A DNA stretch of 50,739 nucleotides from positions 1 to 50,739 of the forward strand of contig NZ_BAFV01000034.1 of assembly GCF_000308515.1 (NCBI RefSeq). Direction: 5' to 3'. The notes under the pieces are model-generated. The model had not been told where the DNA came from. It searched no databases and worked only from the letters and a program-made list of their open reading frames with translations. Made by a program: the position numbers and the translations under genes. This DNA is from Nocardia carnea NBRC 14403. Its GTDB lineage: Bacteria; Actinomycetota; Actinomycetes; Mycobacteriales; Mycobacteriaceae. This document shows positions 41,652 through 49,008 of this stretch, in pieces (position 1 is the stretch's first letter; every line of letters starts with the position of its first letter).

Positions 41652-41656
41652 GGGTA
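41652..41656. repeat. Target site duplication (right), GGGTA
   Basis: Direct copy of 33336-33340 immediately outside the right inverted repeat. The next 8 bases, GGGGAGTG, also match the first 8 bases of the left inverted repeat. Confidence 0.85.
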
Positions 41657-41797
41657 GGGGAGTGGAGCCCGCAGCGCGGGCAAGTGGACAGCCTCCAGCT
41701 GACGCGCAGACATGAGACACCGTAGGACCGGCTTTCCGGAACGACGACGACCGATGGAGCCCTCGAACCGAATGCAGACGAGATTTATATAGAGCGC

Positions 41798-41815
41798 TAC
41801 GTGGATATGCGCATC
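41798..41815. repeat. Second copy of the REP-like 18-mer
   Basis: TACGTGGATATGCGCATC matches 29002-29019 (TACGCAGATATGCGCATC) at 16 of 18 positions. It is flanked by TATAGA and TCTATA arms, so it too sits in an inverted repeat (about 41789-41818). It lies about 80 bp after the SDR gene's 3' end, the same relation as the first copy has to mqo. Confidence 0.45.
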
Positions 41816-41825
41816 TATACATGAA

Positions 41826-41889
41826 AAGTCCCTCCTCTTCACTCACCAGAAACCATCAGCTCACTCCCTGACAAGGAGGGAGGGGACTT
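41826..41889 (-). terminator. Possible terminator after the SDR gene
   Basis: AAGTCCCTCCTC (41826-41837) and GGAGGGAGGGGACTT (41875-41889) can form an imperfect stem with bulges just downstream of the SDR stop at 41895. A seven-base outer stem is perfect. Weak evidence. Confidence 0.35.
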
Positions 41890-41894
41890 CTACC

Positions 41895-42689
41895 TCACTC
41901 GGAGACAGTGCCGGTAGCGGTCATCTCGGCAACTCGTTCGACGATGTTCGGGTACCGCATCGTATGCGCACCACCGTTGAGGTCGATCGCTGCGCCCGTC
42001 ATCCAGCCGGCGTCGCCGGAGGTGAGGAATGTGATGGTGCGGGCGACGTCTTCCGGCGTACCGGCGCGGCCCAGCGGTGTGTTCTCGATGTATTCGTCGA
42101 CAAGTCCGGGCACGAGTGTCGCACCGTAGGTGAGAGGTGTGTGGACGAACCCGGGGTTGACCGCGTTCACGCGGATGCCGCGGGGTGCGAGTTCCATGGC
42201 GGCGACCTCGGTGAGCATGAGAACTCCGGCCTTGGCCGAGCAGTATGCGCCCATCCCCACACCCGGCTGCCGGCCGTTGAGCGAGGCGACGAGCGCGATG
42301 GATCCGCCGTCTCGCACGGTGTGAGCGGCATTTTTTACGGTGAGGAAGGCGCCGGTGAGGCAGACGTCGACGGTGGCTTTCCAGTCGGCGAGGGAGAGAT
42401 CGGCGATCGTTCCGGGGTGGGAGATTCCGGCGCAGTCGACGACGGTGCCGATCGGTCCGTGGTCGGCGGCAACCGTCTCGAAGAGGGCGCGCATTGCTTG
42501 TTCGTCGGTCACCTCGACCTGATGTCCGGTCGTGTTTCCGCCGAGTTCGGTGGCCCGGGTGCCGGCGGCGGCGCCGTCGAGGTCGGCGATGATGACGGTG
42601 TCGCCGCGGGCAGCGAGGAGTTGGGCGGTGGCCCAGCCGATTCCGGAGGCGCCGCCGATGATGATCGCGTTCTGTCCGGGTGTGCTCAT
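41895..42689 (-). CDS. Short-chain dehydrogenase/reductase
   Basis: A 264-residue classical SDR. Cofactor motif IIIGGASGIGWATAQLLA (residues 8-25), DLDGAAAG, VVDCAGISHPG (an NAG variant), the catalytic Tyr-Lys in YCSAKAGV at about residue 155, ELAPRGIRVNAVNPGFVHTP. It reduces or oxidises a hydroxyl/carbonyl with NAD(P)H; substrate unknown. ATG 42689 has GGAGG 6 bases upstream, so the start is secure. It is divergent from the alpha/beta hydrolase across 109 bp and they may share the operator candidate at 42751-42766. Confidence 0.9.
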   Translation of the reverse strand: MSTPGQNAIIIGGASGIGWATAQLLAARGDTVIIADLDGAAAGTRATELGGNTTGHQVEVTDEQAMRALFETVAADHGPIGTVVDCAGISHPGTIADLSLADWKATVDVCLTGAFLTVKNAAHTVRDGGSIALVASLNGRQPGVGMGAYCSAKAGVLMLTEVAAMELAPRGIRVNAVNPGFVHTPLTYGATLVPGLVDEYIENTPLGRAGTPEDVARTITFLTSGDAGWMTGAAIDLNGGAHTMRYPNIVERVAEMTATGTVSE

Positions 42690-42750
42690 GGCGGTTCCTC
42701 CGTGACGATAGCGGGACGGGTGTGACCGACCCGCCGGTTCGGACATATAT

Positions 42751-42766
42751 CTATACAGCTGTCTAG
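42751..42766. promoter_or_regulatory. Candidate palindromic operator
   Basis: CTATACAGCTGTCTAG, 14 of 16 positions symmetric with an ACAGCTGT core, between the divergent SDR and hydrolase genes. It resembles a TetR-type operator but no such regulator gene lies beside it in the window. Confidence 0.4.
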
Positions 42767-42798
42767 CAGCTCGTCCCGGGTTTGGCTAGCATGCAGCC

Positions 42799-43659
42799 AT
42801 GTCCACGGGTGAACTTCGCACAGTGCGCGTTGGTGACTTCGAATTCGAGGTGCGGGTCCACCCGGGTGAGCCGGTGCACGGCGCGGACGTACTGCTGCTG
42901 CACGGGTTTCCGCAGAGTGCGGCGTCCTGGGACTTCGTCTCGGAACGGCTGAGCGCCCGCGGAGTCCGTTCCTATGCGCCGGAACAGCGCGGTTATTCGC
43001 CGGGAGCCCGCCCCGCGGATATTGCGTCCTACCGTCTTTCCGAGCTCCGCACCGATATCGTCGGCCTCTGCGATGCGCTGGGCCTGCAGCGAGTTCACCT
43101 GGTCGGCCACGATTGGGGCGCGATCGTGGGCTGGGATGTGGCGGCCCGGTATCCGGAGCGGGTGGTTTCACTGACTGCGGTGTCGGTGCCGCACCCGGCG
43201 GCGTTCGCCCGGGCGATCGAGAACGATCCTGTGCAAGCCGAGAAATCCGGGTACATGGCCTTTTTCCAGCAACCGGACGCACCCGAAGAACTGCTGCTGG
43301 CGAATGATTGCGCGGGTCTGCGTGCGGGTTACGGGGATGCGGTGCCGATGGTGCAGGCGGCGCAGCATATTGCGCGGCTCCGGGAACCGGGGGCGATGAC
43401 GGCGGCTGTGAACTGGTACCGCGCGGCGGGTGATTCGTGGAGTTCGGTTCCTGCGGTGAGCGTCCCGACGACTTTCGTGTGGAGTGATGCCGATCTGGCT
43501 GTGGCGCGGTCCGGTGTGGACGCGACGGTTGAGTATGTCGACGGGGAGTACCGCTTGGAGGTGCTGGAGGGAGTGGGTCACTGGATCCCCGAGGAGGCGC
43601 CCGATCCGCTCTCCGGGATAATTCTGGCCCGTATCCTCGGCTATATGCCCGGCCGGTAG
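42799..43659 (+). CDS. Alpha/beta hydrolase (epoxide hydrolase/haloalkane dehalogenase-like)
   Basis: A 286-residue hydrolase. Oxyanion region VLLLHGFPQSAASWDF, nucleophile elbow HLVGHDWGAIVGWDVAARYPERV with Asp in GHDWG, and a His in LEGVGHWIPEEAPD near the C-terminus. Asp as nucleophile rather than Ser points to epoxide hydrolase or haloalkane dehalogenase chemistry. ATG 42799 begins near the family N-terminus; no strong ribosome binding site is present. It is divergent from an SDR, a pair that often handles xenobiotic-like or fatty substrates; the actual substrate is unknown. A strong terminator hairpin lies 102 bp downstream. Confidence 0.88.
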   Translation: MSTGELRTVRVGDFEFEVRVHPGEPVHGADVLLLHGFPQSAASWDFVSERLSARGVRSYAPEQRGYSPGARPADIASYRLSELRTDIVGLCDALGLQRVHLVGHDWGAIVGWDVAARYPERVVSLTAVSVPHPAAFARAIENDPVQAEKSGYMAFFQQPDAPEELLLANDCAGLRAGYGDAVPMVQAAQHIARLREPGAMTAAVNWYRAAGDSWSSVPAVSVPTTFVWSDADLAVARSGVDATVEYVDGEYRLEVLEGVGHWIPEEAPDPLSGIILARILGYMPGR

Positions 43660-43761
43660 CCGTCGACCGAGACACGCGGCAATTATCAAAAGCGCAATTG
43701 TGAGCTACGTCGGTTACCTGTATCGGAATCCACTGCTGATTCAGCGGGCCGAATCACGGTT

Positions 43762-43791
43762 GCGGGGCCCGGTGATTCCACCGGGCCCCGC
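43762..43791. terminator. Strong bidirectional terminator hairpin
   Basis: Arms GCGGGGCCCGGTG (43762-43774) and CACCGGGCCCCGC (43779-43791) pair perfectly around ATTC, between the convergent hydrolase and coiled-coil genes. Confidence 0.75.
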
Positions 43792-43832
43792 GAAGGCATA
43801 CAGGGCTACTGCCCTGCGGTTGCCCGGTGTGA

Positions 43833-44339
43833 CTACGCCTGCCGTACCTGCTGGCGCATCTGGTGCATCTGCAGTTCCCACTGCATTGCGCGATCCTGGG
43901 CGCGGGTGGACTGTTCCTCGGCCTGCTGGGCGAGGTAGGCGGCCTGGTCGGCCTGGTCCTGCGCCGACTGACAGCGCTGGTTGGCCTGGTTGGCGTCGGC
44001 CTGGGCCTGTTGGGCCTGGCTCTGCGACCGGTCGGCTTCGCTCTGCGCCTGCTGCGCTTGGTTCTGTGCCTGCTGAGCCTGCTGGCGGGCCTGCTGGGCC
44101 TGCTGCGCGGCCTGGTTGGCCTGGCTCTGTGCGATCTGGGATTGGTGCTGTACCTGCCGGGCCTGCTGTTGGACCTGGCGGGCGAGGTTCTGCGCCTGCT
44201 GGGCGTACTGCCGCGCGCTCTGCGCTTCCTGCCGGATTTCGTCCAGGCCCATGCGCAGCATTTCCAGGGTCTGGACTTGCTGACCGTTGCCGTTGCTGGT
44301 GCTGGTGCGTGCGGCCGCGGTACTGGTGTCTTGCGCCAT
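43833..44339 (-). CDS. Ala/Gln-rich coiled-coil protein
   Basis: A 168-residue protein. After a 20-residue polar start (MAQDTSTAAARTSTSNGNGQ) and LEMLRMGLDEIRQEA, residues about 45-145 are almost pure Q/A repeats (ARQVQQQARQVQHQSQIAQS and so on), with Arg and Ser sprinkled in, predicting a very long coiled coil. No signal peptide or anchor is seen. ATG 44339 has GGAAGGA about 8 bases upstream, so it is expressed by normal signals. It might be a scaffold, a surface filament or a small phasin-like or storage-body protein; I do not recognise it. The reverse strand carries a hydrophobic mirror frame that is not a gene. Confidence 0.75.
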   Translation of the reverse strand: MAQDTSTAAARTSTSNGNGQQVQTLEMLRMGLDEIRQEAQSARQYAQQAQNLARQVQQQARQVQHQSQIAQSQANQAAQQAQQARQQAQQAQNQAQQAQSEADRSQSQAQQAQADANQANQRCQSAQDQADQAAYLAQQAEEQSTRAQDRAMQWELQMHQMRQQVRQA

Positions 44340-44578
44340 CTGAGCATCCTTCCAAAGGGGGGTTTTGAAACGGACTGACTCGTGGAGCGCTCAATATCCT
44401 CGCACAGCACCGCCCGGTGACAACCCTGCGATTTCCCGCGGAACACACTGGATATCCGCTGGTGGCGCGCCCGCTCGCGGTTATCGGACGTGACGGTGGC
44501 ACCACGGCGGCGGATATGCGCACCCCCGTCGCGGGGCGATGCCCGATCGAGATGACACCGTCATGATCTGCGCGTACT
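44340..44578. other. Intergenic region upstream of the coiled-coil gene
   Basis: About 239 bp between the response regulator stop and the coiled-coil gene start. It holds GGATATGCGCAC at 44511-44523, a 10-base match (GATATGCGCA) to the REP-like motif, located about 60 bp after the response regulator gene. No gene is seen. Confidence 0.4.
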
Positions 44579-45205
44579 TCAGCGCCGGATGAGGCCGAGG
44601 TCGGTGGCCGCGGCGACGGCGGCGGTACGGGAGTCGACGCCGAGTTTGGTGTAGATGCGGGCGAGATGGGATTTGACGGTGCCTTCGGTGAGGTGGAGGT
44701 GGTTGCCGATGGCTTGGTTGGACAGGCCGTCGGCAACGAGGGTCAGCACCTCGGTTTCGCGGCGGGTGAGGGCGGTGCCGGGCGTGCGGAGGCGGTTCAT
44801 CAGCCGGTCGGCGACGGTGGGTGCCAACGTGGTCCGGCCGGCTGCCGCGGTGCGGACGGCGGCGGCGAGGTCCTCGGGTGGGGCGTCTTTGAGGAGGTAC
44901 CCGGTGGCGCCGGCTTCGATAGCGGGCAGGGTGTCGGCGTCGGAGTCATAGGTGGTGACGATCAGGACGCGGGGTGCGCCGGGGCGGGCGGTGATCCGGG
45001 CGGTGGCTTCGGCGCCGCCCATACCTTTGCCGAACTGCAGGTCCATGAGGACGACGTCGATATCGCCTGCGGCCGCCCGGTCGACGGCGTCCTCCGCGGT
45101 AGCAGCTTCGGCGACGACGAGCAGGCCTGGTTCGGTGTCGAGTACGGCGCGCAGCCCGGCTCGGACTACGGGGTGGTCGTCGGCGAGAAGGAGTCGGATG
45201 GTCAC
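44579..45205 (-). CDS. NarL/FixJ-family response regulator
   Basis: A 208-residue two-component response regulator. Receiver domain residues 1-120: LLLADDHPVVRAGL, phospho-acceptor D55 in DVVLMDLQFG, LIVTTYDSDADTLPAIEAGATGYLLKD. The C-terminal LuxR-type HTH at about 145-205: LTRRETEVLTLVADGLSNQAIGNHLHLTEGTVKSHLARIYTKLGV. GTG 45205 overlaps the kinase stop (GTGA), so the pair is translationally coupled. It is encoded downstream of the kinase on the same strand. The target is likely the divergent ABC transporter genes, by position. Confidence 0.93.
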   Translation of the reverse strand: MTIRLLLADDHPVVRAGLRAVLDTEPGLLVVAEAATAEDAVDRAAAGDIDVVLMDLQFGKGMGGAEATARITARPGAPRVLIVTTYDSDADTLPAIEAGATGYLLKDAPPEDLAAAVRTAAAGRTTLAPTVADRLMNRLRTPGTALTRRETEVLTLVADGLSNQAIGNHLHLTEGTVKSHLARIYTKLGVDSRTAAVAAATDLGLIRR

Positions 45206-46416
45206 GGGCGGCCCTCGGGTTCGGTCGGTGGGGTGCGGGGTATTCGGGCGGCCAGTGCGGTGCCGTGGCCGGGTGCGGATTCGAGGGTGAGGCAGCCGCC
45301 GAGGGCGTGCACGCGGGCACGCATGGCTGCCAGCCCGAATCCACCGTGTTCGGGTTCGGGTGCAGGGAGGTGGGTGGGGTCGAAACCGCGGCCGTTGTCG
45401 GTGATGTCGAGGGTTAGGTGATCGTCGTGGTAGCCGAGGGTGATTTCGGCAGTGGTGGCGTCGGCGTGGCGGACGGTGTTTGCGAGCGCGGATTGGGCGA
45501 TGCGCAGTAGTGCGACCTCGTCGGAGGTGGCCAATGGGCCCGGGTCGCCGGTGCGATGGAATTGCACGTCCAGGCCATGGCGGGTGCCGGTGGTGGTGCA
45601 GAGTCGTTCCAGTGCGTCGGCCAGCGTGGTGTTTTCCAGTGCGGGCGGGGTGAGGGCAGCGACGAAGCGGCGGGCCTCGGCGAGGTTGTCCTGGGCGGCC
45701 CGGCGAGCTTGGTCGACGTGGCGGGTGGCTGTGTCGGGCCGGTCGGGTAAGGCGCGTTCGGCGGCGTGCAGCAGCAGCTGGATGCTGGACAGTCCTTGGG
45801 CGAGGGTGTCGTGGATTTCGCGGGCGAGGCGTTCGCGTTCGGCGAGCATGCCGGCGGTGCGCTGGGCTCGGTCGAGGTCGGCGCGGGTAGCGGTGAGTTC
45901 GTCGATGAGACGTCTGCGTTGTTCGCTTTCCCGGTACACGGTTTGGTAGCCGCGGACCACAGCGACGGCGACGGCGGCGCCGAGTGCGGGGCCGATCGCC
46001 ATGGCGGGGGCGAAGGAATGCTGGTGGGCGGCGAATCCGGTAATGGCCGTGGCGGCGGTGGCGGCGACGGCGATATGTCCGGCGCGGCGGGGCAGCAGGT
46101 GGAGCTGGAGGAAGTACAGCGGGAACGCGACCCAGACGGCGTCCGGGGACAGGACCAGCAGTACGAGCCATACGGCGCCCACGGCAGCGAGCCACCAGGT
46201 GGCGGCGGGGCGGGAGCGGTGGATGCGGGGCAGGAGTGGTCCGGCGGCGTAGACGAGTGCGCAGATCGTTGCGGTGGAGGTGATCGCCGCGGCGTGGGCT
46301 TGGTGCTGGGTGATCGCGCGTACCGCGGCGAGCGTGAGCAGGCCGAGGACCAGCAGGTGCAGGCACCAGGCGAGGGCCCGGGTGGTGGGGGTCGGGTCGG
46401 GTGCGGTGGTGTTCAC
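45202..46416 (-). CDS. Sensor histidine kinase (HisKA_3 type)
   Basis: A 404-residue kinase. Residues about 13-155 contain five or six hydrophobic segments with short loops, so it senses within the membrane rather than through a large outer domain. The DHp helix carries phospho-acceptor H202 in ERLAREIHDTLAQGLSSIQ, and the ATPase part has EVALLRIAQSALANTVRHADA, LTLDITDNGRGFDP and GGFGLAAMRARV. GTG 46416 is the start used. Its response regulator follows with a 4-bp overlap. The divergent ABC permease starts 173 bp away. Confidence 0.92.
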   Translation of the reverse strand: MNTTAPDPTPTTRALAWCLHLLVLGLLTLAAVRAITQHQAHAAAITSTATICALVYAAGPLLPRIHRSRPAATWWLAAVGAVWLVLLVLSPDAVWVAFPLYFLQLHLLPRRAGHIAVAATAATAITGFAAHQHSFAPAMAIGPALGAAVAVAVVRGYQTVYRESEQRRRLIDELTATRADLDRAQRTAGMLAERERLAREIHDTLAQGLSSIQLLLHAAERALPDRPDTATRHVDQARRAAQDNLAEARRFVAALTPPALENTTLADALERLCTTTGTRHGLDVQFHRTGDPGPLATSDEVALLRIAQSALANTVRHADATTAEITLGYHDDHLTLDITDNGRGFDPTHLPAPEPEHGGFGLAAMRARVHALGGCLTLESAPGHGTALAARIPRTPPTEPEGRP

Positions 46417-46589
46417 GGTGCTTACCAGGTTACGGAGGCCGGTCTTGCGGTGGCCTCTGTCGAAAGTGGGAATTCGGGTGGTGTCTTCCGGTTGGGGAAG
46501 TGCTGTCCGGCGCGGGATGTGCGGGGCAGGCGGGATGGCGAGGGTGGAGTCGTACCGTTTTCCACCGTCGGAGAGGACTGGCCGGGGTC

Positions 46590-47678
46590 GTGTTTGTTGC
46601 CTGGAGAGATCTGAAGTTCGCCAAGGGGCGTTTCGCTCTGATGGGGACTGTGATCGTGCTGATCACGCTGCTTGTCGGGTTGTTGTCCGGTCTCACGGCC
46701 GGTCTGGGCCGGCAGAACATTTCGGCGATTACGTCGCTACCGGCGGATCTGATTGTTTTTTCGGCCCCGGGTGCGGGTCAGGAGGTGTCGTATACCGGTT
46801 CTTCGGTCACTGCTCGGCAGTGGCAGGAGTGGGCGCAGGCCCCCGGTGTAGCGGACGCGGAACCGCTGGGCATCACCACCACTCGGGTAGCGACCGATAC
46901 AGGCAGTGCTGGTGTGTCTGTGTTCGGTGTGCGTCCCGGGTCCCGCCTTGCTCCGGACAGCGGCAGTATCGATGACGGATCGGTGGTGTTGTCCACGCCG
47001 GCGGCGTCGGATCTGGGGGTGGGCTCCGGCGATTTCGTCACGGTGGCCGGTCAGCGGCTGCGAGTGGCTGCCGTGCAGGGTGATGCCTATTTCAGTCATA
47101 CCCCGGTGGTGTGGGCGGGCCTGGATTTCTGGCGGGAGATCGCGCCGCCCTCAGGGTCGGGTGAGGAGCCGGCGGCTTCGGTTGTTGCCGTGCAGACTAC
47201 GTCCGGGACGGATGTGGCGGCCGTCGATCAGAGGGCCGGGACGAGGACTGTCGGTGTCGGCGATTCGTTGTCGGCGATCGGTTCCTATGCCTCGGAAAAC
47301 GGCTCTTTGCAGTTGATGCGCGGGTTCCTGTTCGTGATCTCGGCTCTCGTCGTCGGGGCGTTCTTCACGGTGTGGACGGTGCAGCGCAGCGGCGATATCG
47401 CGGTGCTGAAAGCACTCGGTGCCACCACGGCCGGGCTTCTGGTGGATGCGCTCGCTCAAGCTGTGCTGCTGCTGGTGGGTGGCACGGTGCTCGGTACGGC
47501 TCTTGCTGCCGCGCTGGGTGTGTTCATTGCGGGCTCCGCCGTCCCGTTCCATCTCACTGCGGCCACCGTCCTTGTTCCGGCGGTGGTGATGGTTCTGGTG
47601 GGTGCTGTAGGCGCCGCTGTTTCCGTCCGCCGTATCACTTCTGTCGACCCGTTGACTGCTTTGGGGAGCGCCCGATGA
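46590..47678 (+). CDS. ABC transporter permease (FtsX/MacB-like)
   Basis: A 362-residue permease. One N-terminal membrane helix (ALMGTVIVLITLLVGLLSG), a large extracytoplasmic domain of about 200 residues (SALTAR-like region with GDFVTVAGQRLRVAAVQGDAYF), then three helices (GFLFVISALVVGAFFTVW, LLVGGTVLGTALAAALGVF, TVLVPAVVMVLVGAVG). This is the MacB/FtsX layout used for lipoprotein, peptide or antibiotic export without a substrate channel through the membrane. GTG 46590 is used; a longer frame upstream has no membrane pattern. Its stop overlaps the ATPase start (ATGA). Confidence 0.88.
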   Translation: MFVAWRDLKFAKGRFALMGTVIVLITLLVGLLSGLTAGLGRQNISAITSLPADLIVFSAPGAGQEVSYTGSSVTARQWQEWAQAPGVADAEPLGITTTRVATDTGSAGVSVFGVRPGSRLAPDSGSIDDGSVVLSTPAASDLGVGSGDFVTVAGQRLRVAAVQGDAYFSHTPVVWAGLDFWREIAPPSGSGEEPAASVVAVQTTSGTDVAAVDQRAGTRTVGVGDSLSAIGSYASENGSLQLMRGFLFVISALVVGAFFTVWTVQRSGDIAVLKALGATTAGLLVDALAQAVLLLVGGTVLGTALAAALGVFIAGSAVPFHLTAATVLVPAVVMVLVGAVGAAVSVRRITSVDPLTALGSAR

Positions 47679-48361
47679 GCTTGAATCTGATCGATATCAC
47701 TCTTACCTATCCGGATGGCGACCGTCGTCTGACGGCCTTGGACAGGGTCGATTTGGAAGTTCCGCGGGGAAATGTGACTGCGGTGGTCGGTCCTTCCGGT
47801 TCCGGTAAGTCGAGTCTGCTCGCTGTCGCGGCTACCTTGATCACTCCCGATGCCGGGACTGTGGTCATCGACGGTACGCCGACGACCGGTCTGCGCCGCA
47901 GCGCGCTGACCGATCTGCGGCGCAGCAGGATCGGGATCGTCTTCCAGCAGCCGAATCTCATTGCCTCGCTGACCGCTGTCGAGCAGTTGCAGGTGATGGC
48001 CCATATCGATGGCCGTACACCGGGTGCGGTGCGCGGCCGGGCGATGGAGTTGCTGGATGCAGTCGGTTTGGCGGGTGTGGCGGGGCGTCGTCCGCACCAG
48101 CTGTCGGGTGGTCAGCGGCAGCGTGTCGGTATCGCGCGGGCATTGATGAACGAGCCGAAGGTGTTGCTGGTCGATGAGCCCACCAGTGCCCTCGATCACG
48201 AACGCGGGGTCGCGGTCCTCGATCTGCTCGCCCGTCTCACTCGTCAGCGGTCCAGTGCCACAGTCCTGGTCACTCACGATCGCGCCCATCTCGCTGTCGC
48301 CGACCAGGTCGCGGAAGTGCGCGACGGCCGGCTGCATCTGTCGGCGGCCGCGCTCCGGTAG
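47675..48361 (+). CDS. ABC transporter ATP-binding protein (MacB/LolD type)
   Basis: A 228-residue ATPase. Walker A is VGPSGSGKSSLL at about 39-50, the Q-loop lies in GIVFQQPNLIASL, the signature LSGGQRQRVGIARALM at about 145, Walker B LLVDEPTSALDHE, and the His switch in VLVTHDRAHLA. It powers the permease encoded immediately upstream and coupled by ATGA. The type suits drug-peptide or lipoprotein export. Regulation by the divergent two-component system is likely. The gene ends the transport unit; the following 650 bp hold no intact gene. Confidence 0.93.
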   Translation: MSLNLIDITLTYPDGDRRLTALDRVDLEVPRGNVTAVVGPSGSGKSSLLAVAATLITPDAGTVVIDGTPTTGLRRSALTDLRRSRIGIVFQQPNLIASLTAVEQLQVMAHIDGRTPGAVRGRAMELLDAVGLAGVAGRRPHQLSGGQRQRVGIARALMNEPKVLLVDEPTSALDHERGVAVLDLLARLTRQRSSATVLVTHDRAHLAVADQVAEVRDGRLHLSAAALR

Positions 48362-49008
48362 TGAGAGTTCAGGGGCTGCGTCCCTATGGCGTGTTCGTCC
48401 ACGGAGATATGTCGAGAAGCGTGAGCATGGTGGGTAGCAGGTCGCTGTTCAGTGGCTCCGGGTTGCCGCTGTCGATCGCGAGAAACTTCAGACCCGCCTG
48501 GTGGCAGACGGCATCCGGCGTCGAGGTGGCTGCGGTGAGCGAGTCGTTGTGGCGGTCAGATCCGGGAGGATTTGTAGGGCGGATTCGGAGGGTGAGCTCG
48601 GTTCGGCGTTGAACACGGCCACACGTTGTCCCTCGTCGTTCGGGAGGGTCATGAACTCGGTCATGAGTAGTACGCCCGGCCGCACCAGCTCGGGCTTTAC
48701 TTGGACGGGCTGAGCGCGTCATGAAAGGCTGGACAGAACCTGGAATGCCGAGGTCAGGCTGTCTCTGCGAGCAACCCAGCCCGACCCCTTCCATACCGTC
48801 GACGGGGCCGACGGACGTCGGTCTCGGTCCGGTTCTGTGTGGTCACGCCCTTCGCTCCTCGTATCTCGCCCGTGCGCATCGACGCCGGAGATAGGCACCG
48901 CGCATCCGGTGGCGGTGCCTGCGGGCTCGCCTTCGCGCACCTACAGGCACCGGTCCATCGCGTTCGAGGCTGTCGTTGTCGTGTCCGGTGATGACGGGCC
49001 GGGTGCTG
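48362..49008. other. 647-bp region without an intact gene
   Basis: Between the ATPase stop and the arylsulfatase stop. It contains an MmyB-like relic at about 48488-48718 on the minus strand; other frames show no family pattern. No strong hairpin is apparent. It looks like decayed coding DNA. Confidence 0.5.
48488..48718 (-). pseudogene. Relic of an MmyB-like XRE regulator (C-terminal piece)
   Basis: On the minus strand, codons in one frame read VKPELVRPGVLLMTEFMTLPNDEGQRVAVFNAEPSSPSESALQIL, resembling the end of the MmyB-like ligand domain (typically ...FEALxLPxDxGQRLVVYxAEPGSPSxxALxLL). The frame is closed upstream by a TGA at 48719-48721, and no HTH part remains. It is therefore a decayed fragment. 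Confidence 0.5.

Noticed and set aside
43863..44378. Plus-strand hydrophobic open frame of 171 codons with LGLLG repeats
   Set aside because: It is the antisense image of the Ala/Gln coiled-coil gene (CAG/GCC codons read as CTG/GGC); no ribosome binding site or family pattern.
44579..46366. 595-codon minus-strand open frame covering response regulator and kinase
   Set aside because: The upstream 380 codons run in another frame through the kinase gene and are Arg/Pro/His-rich; the true response regulator starts at 45205.
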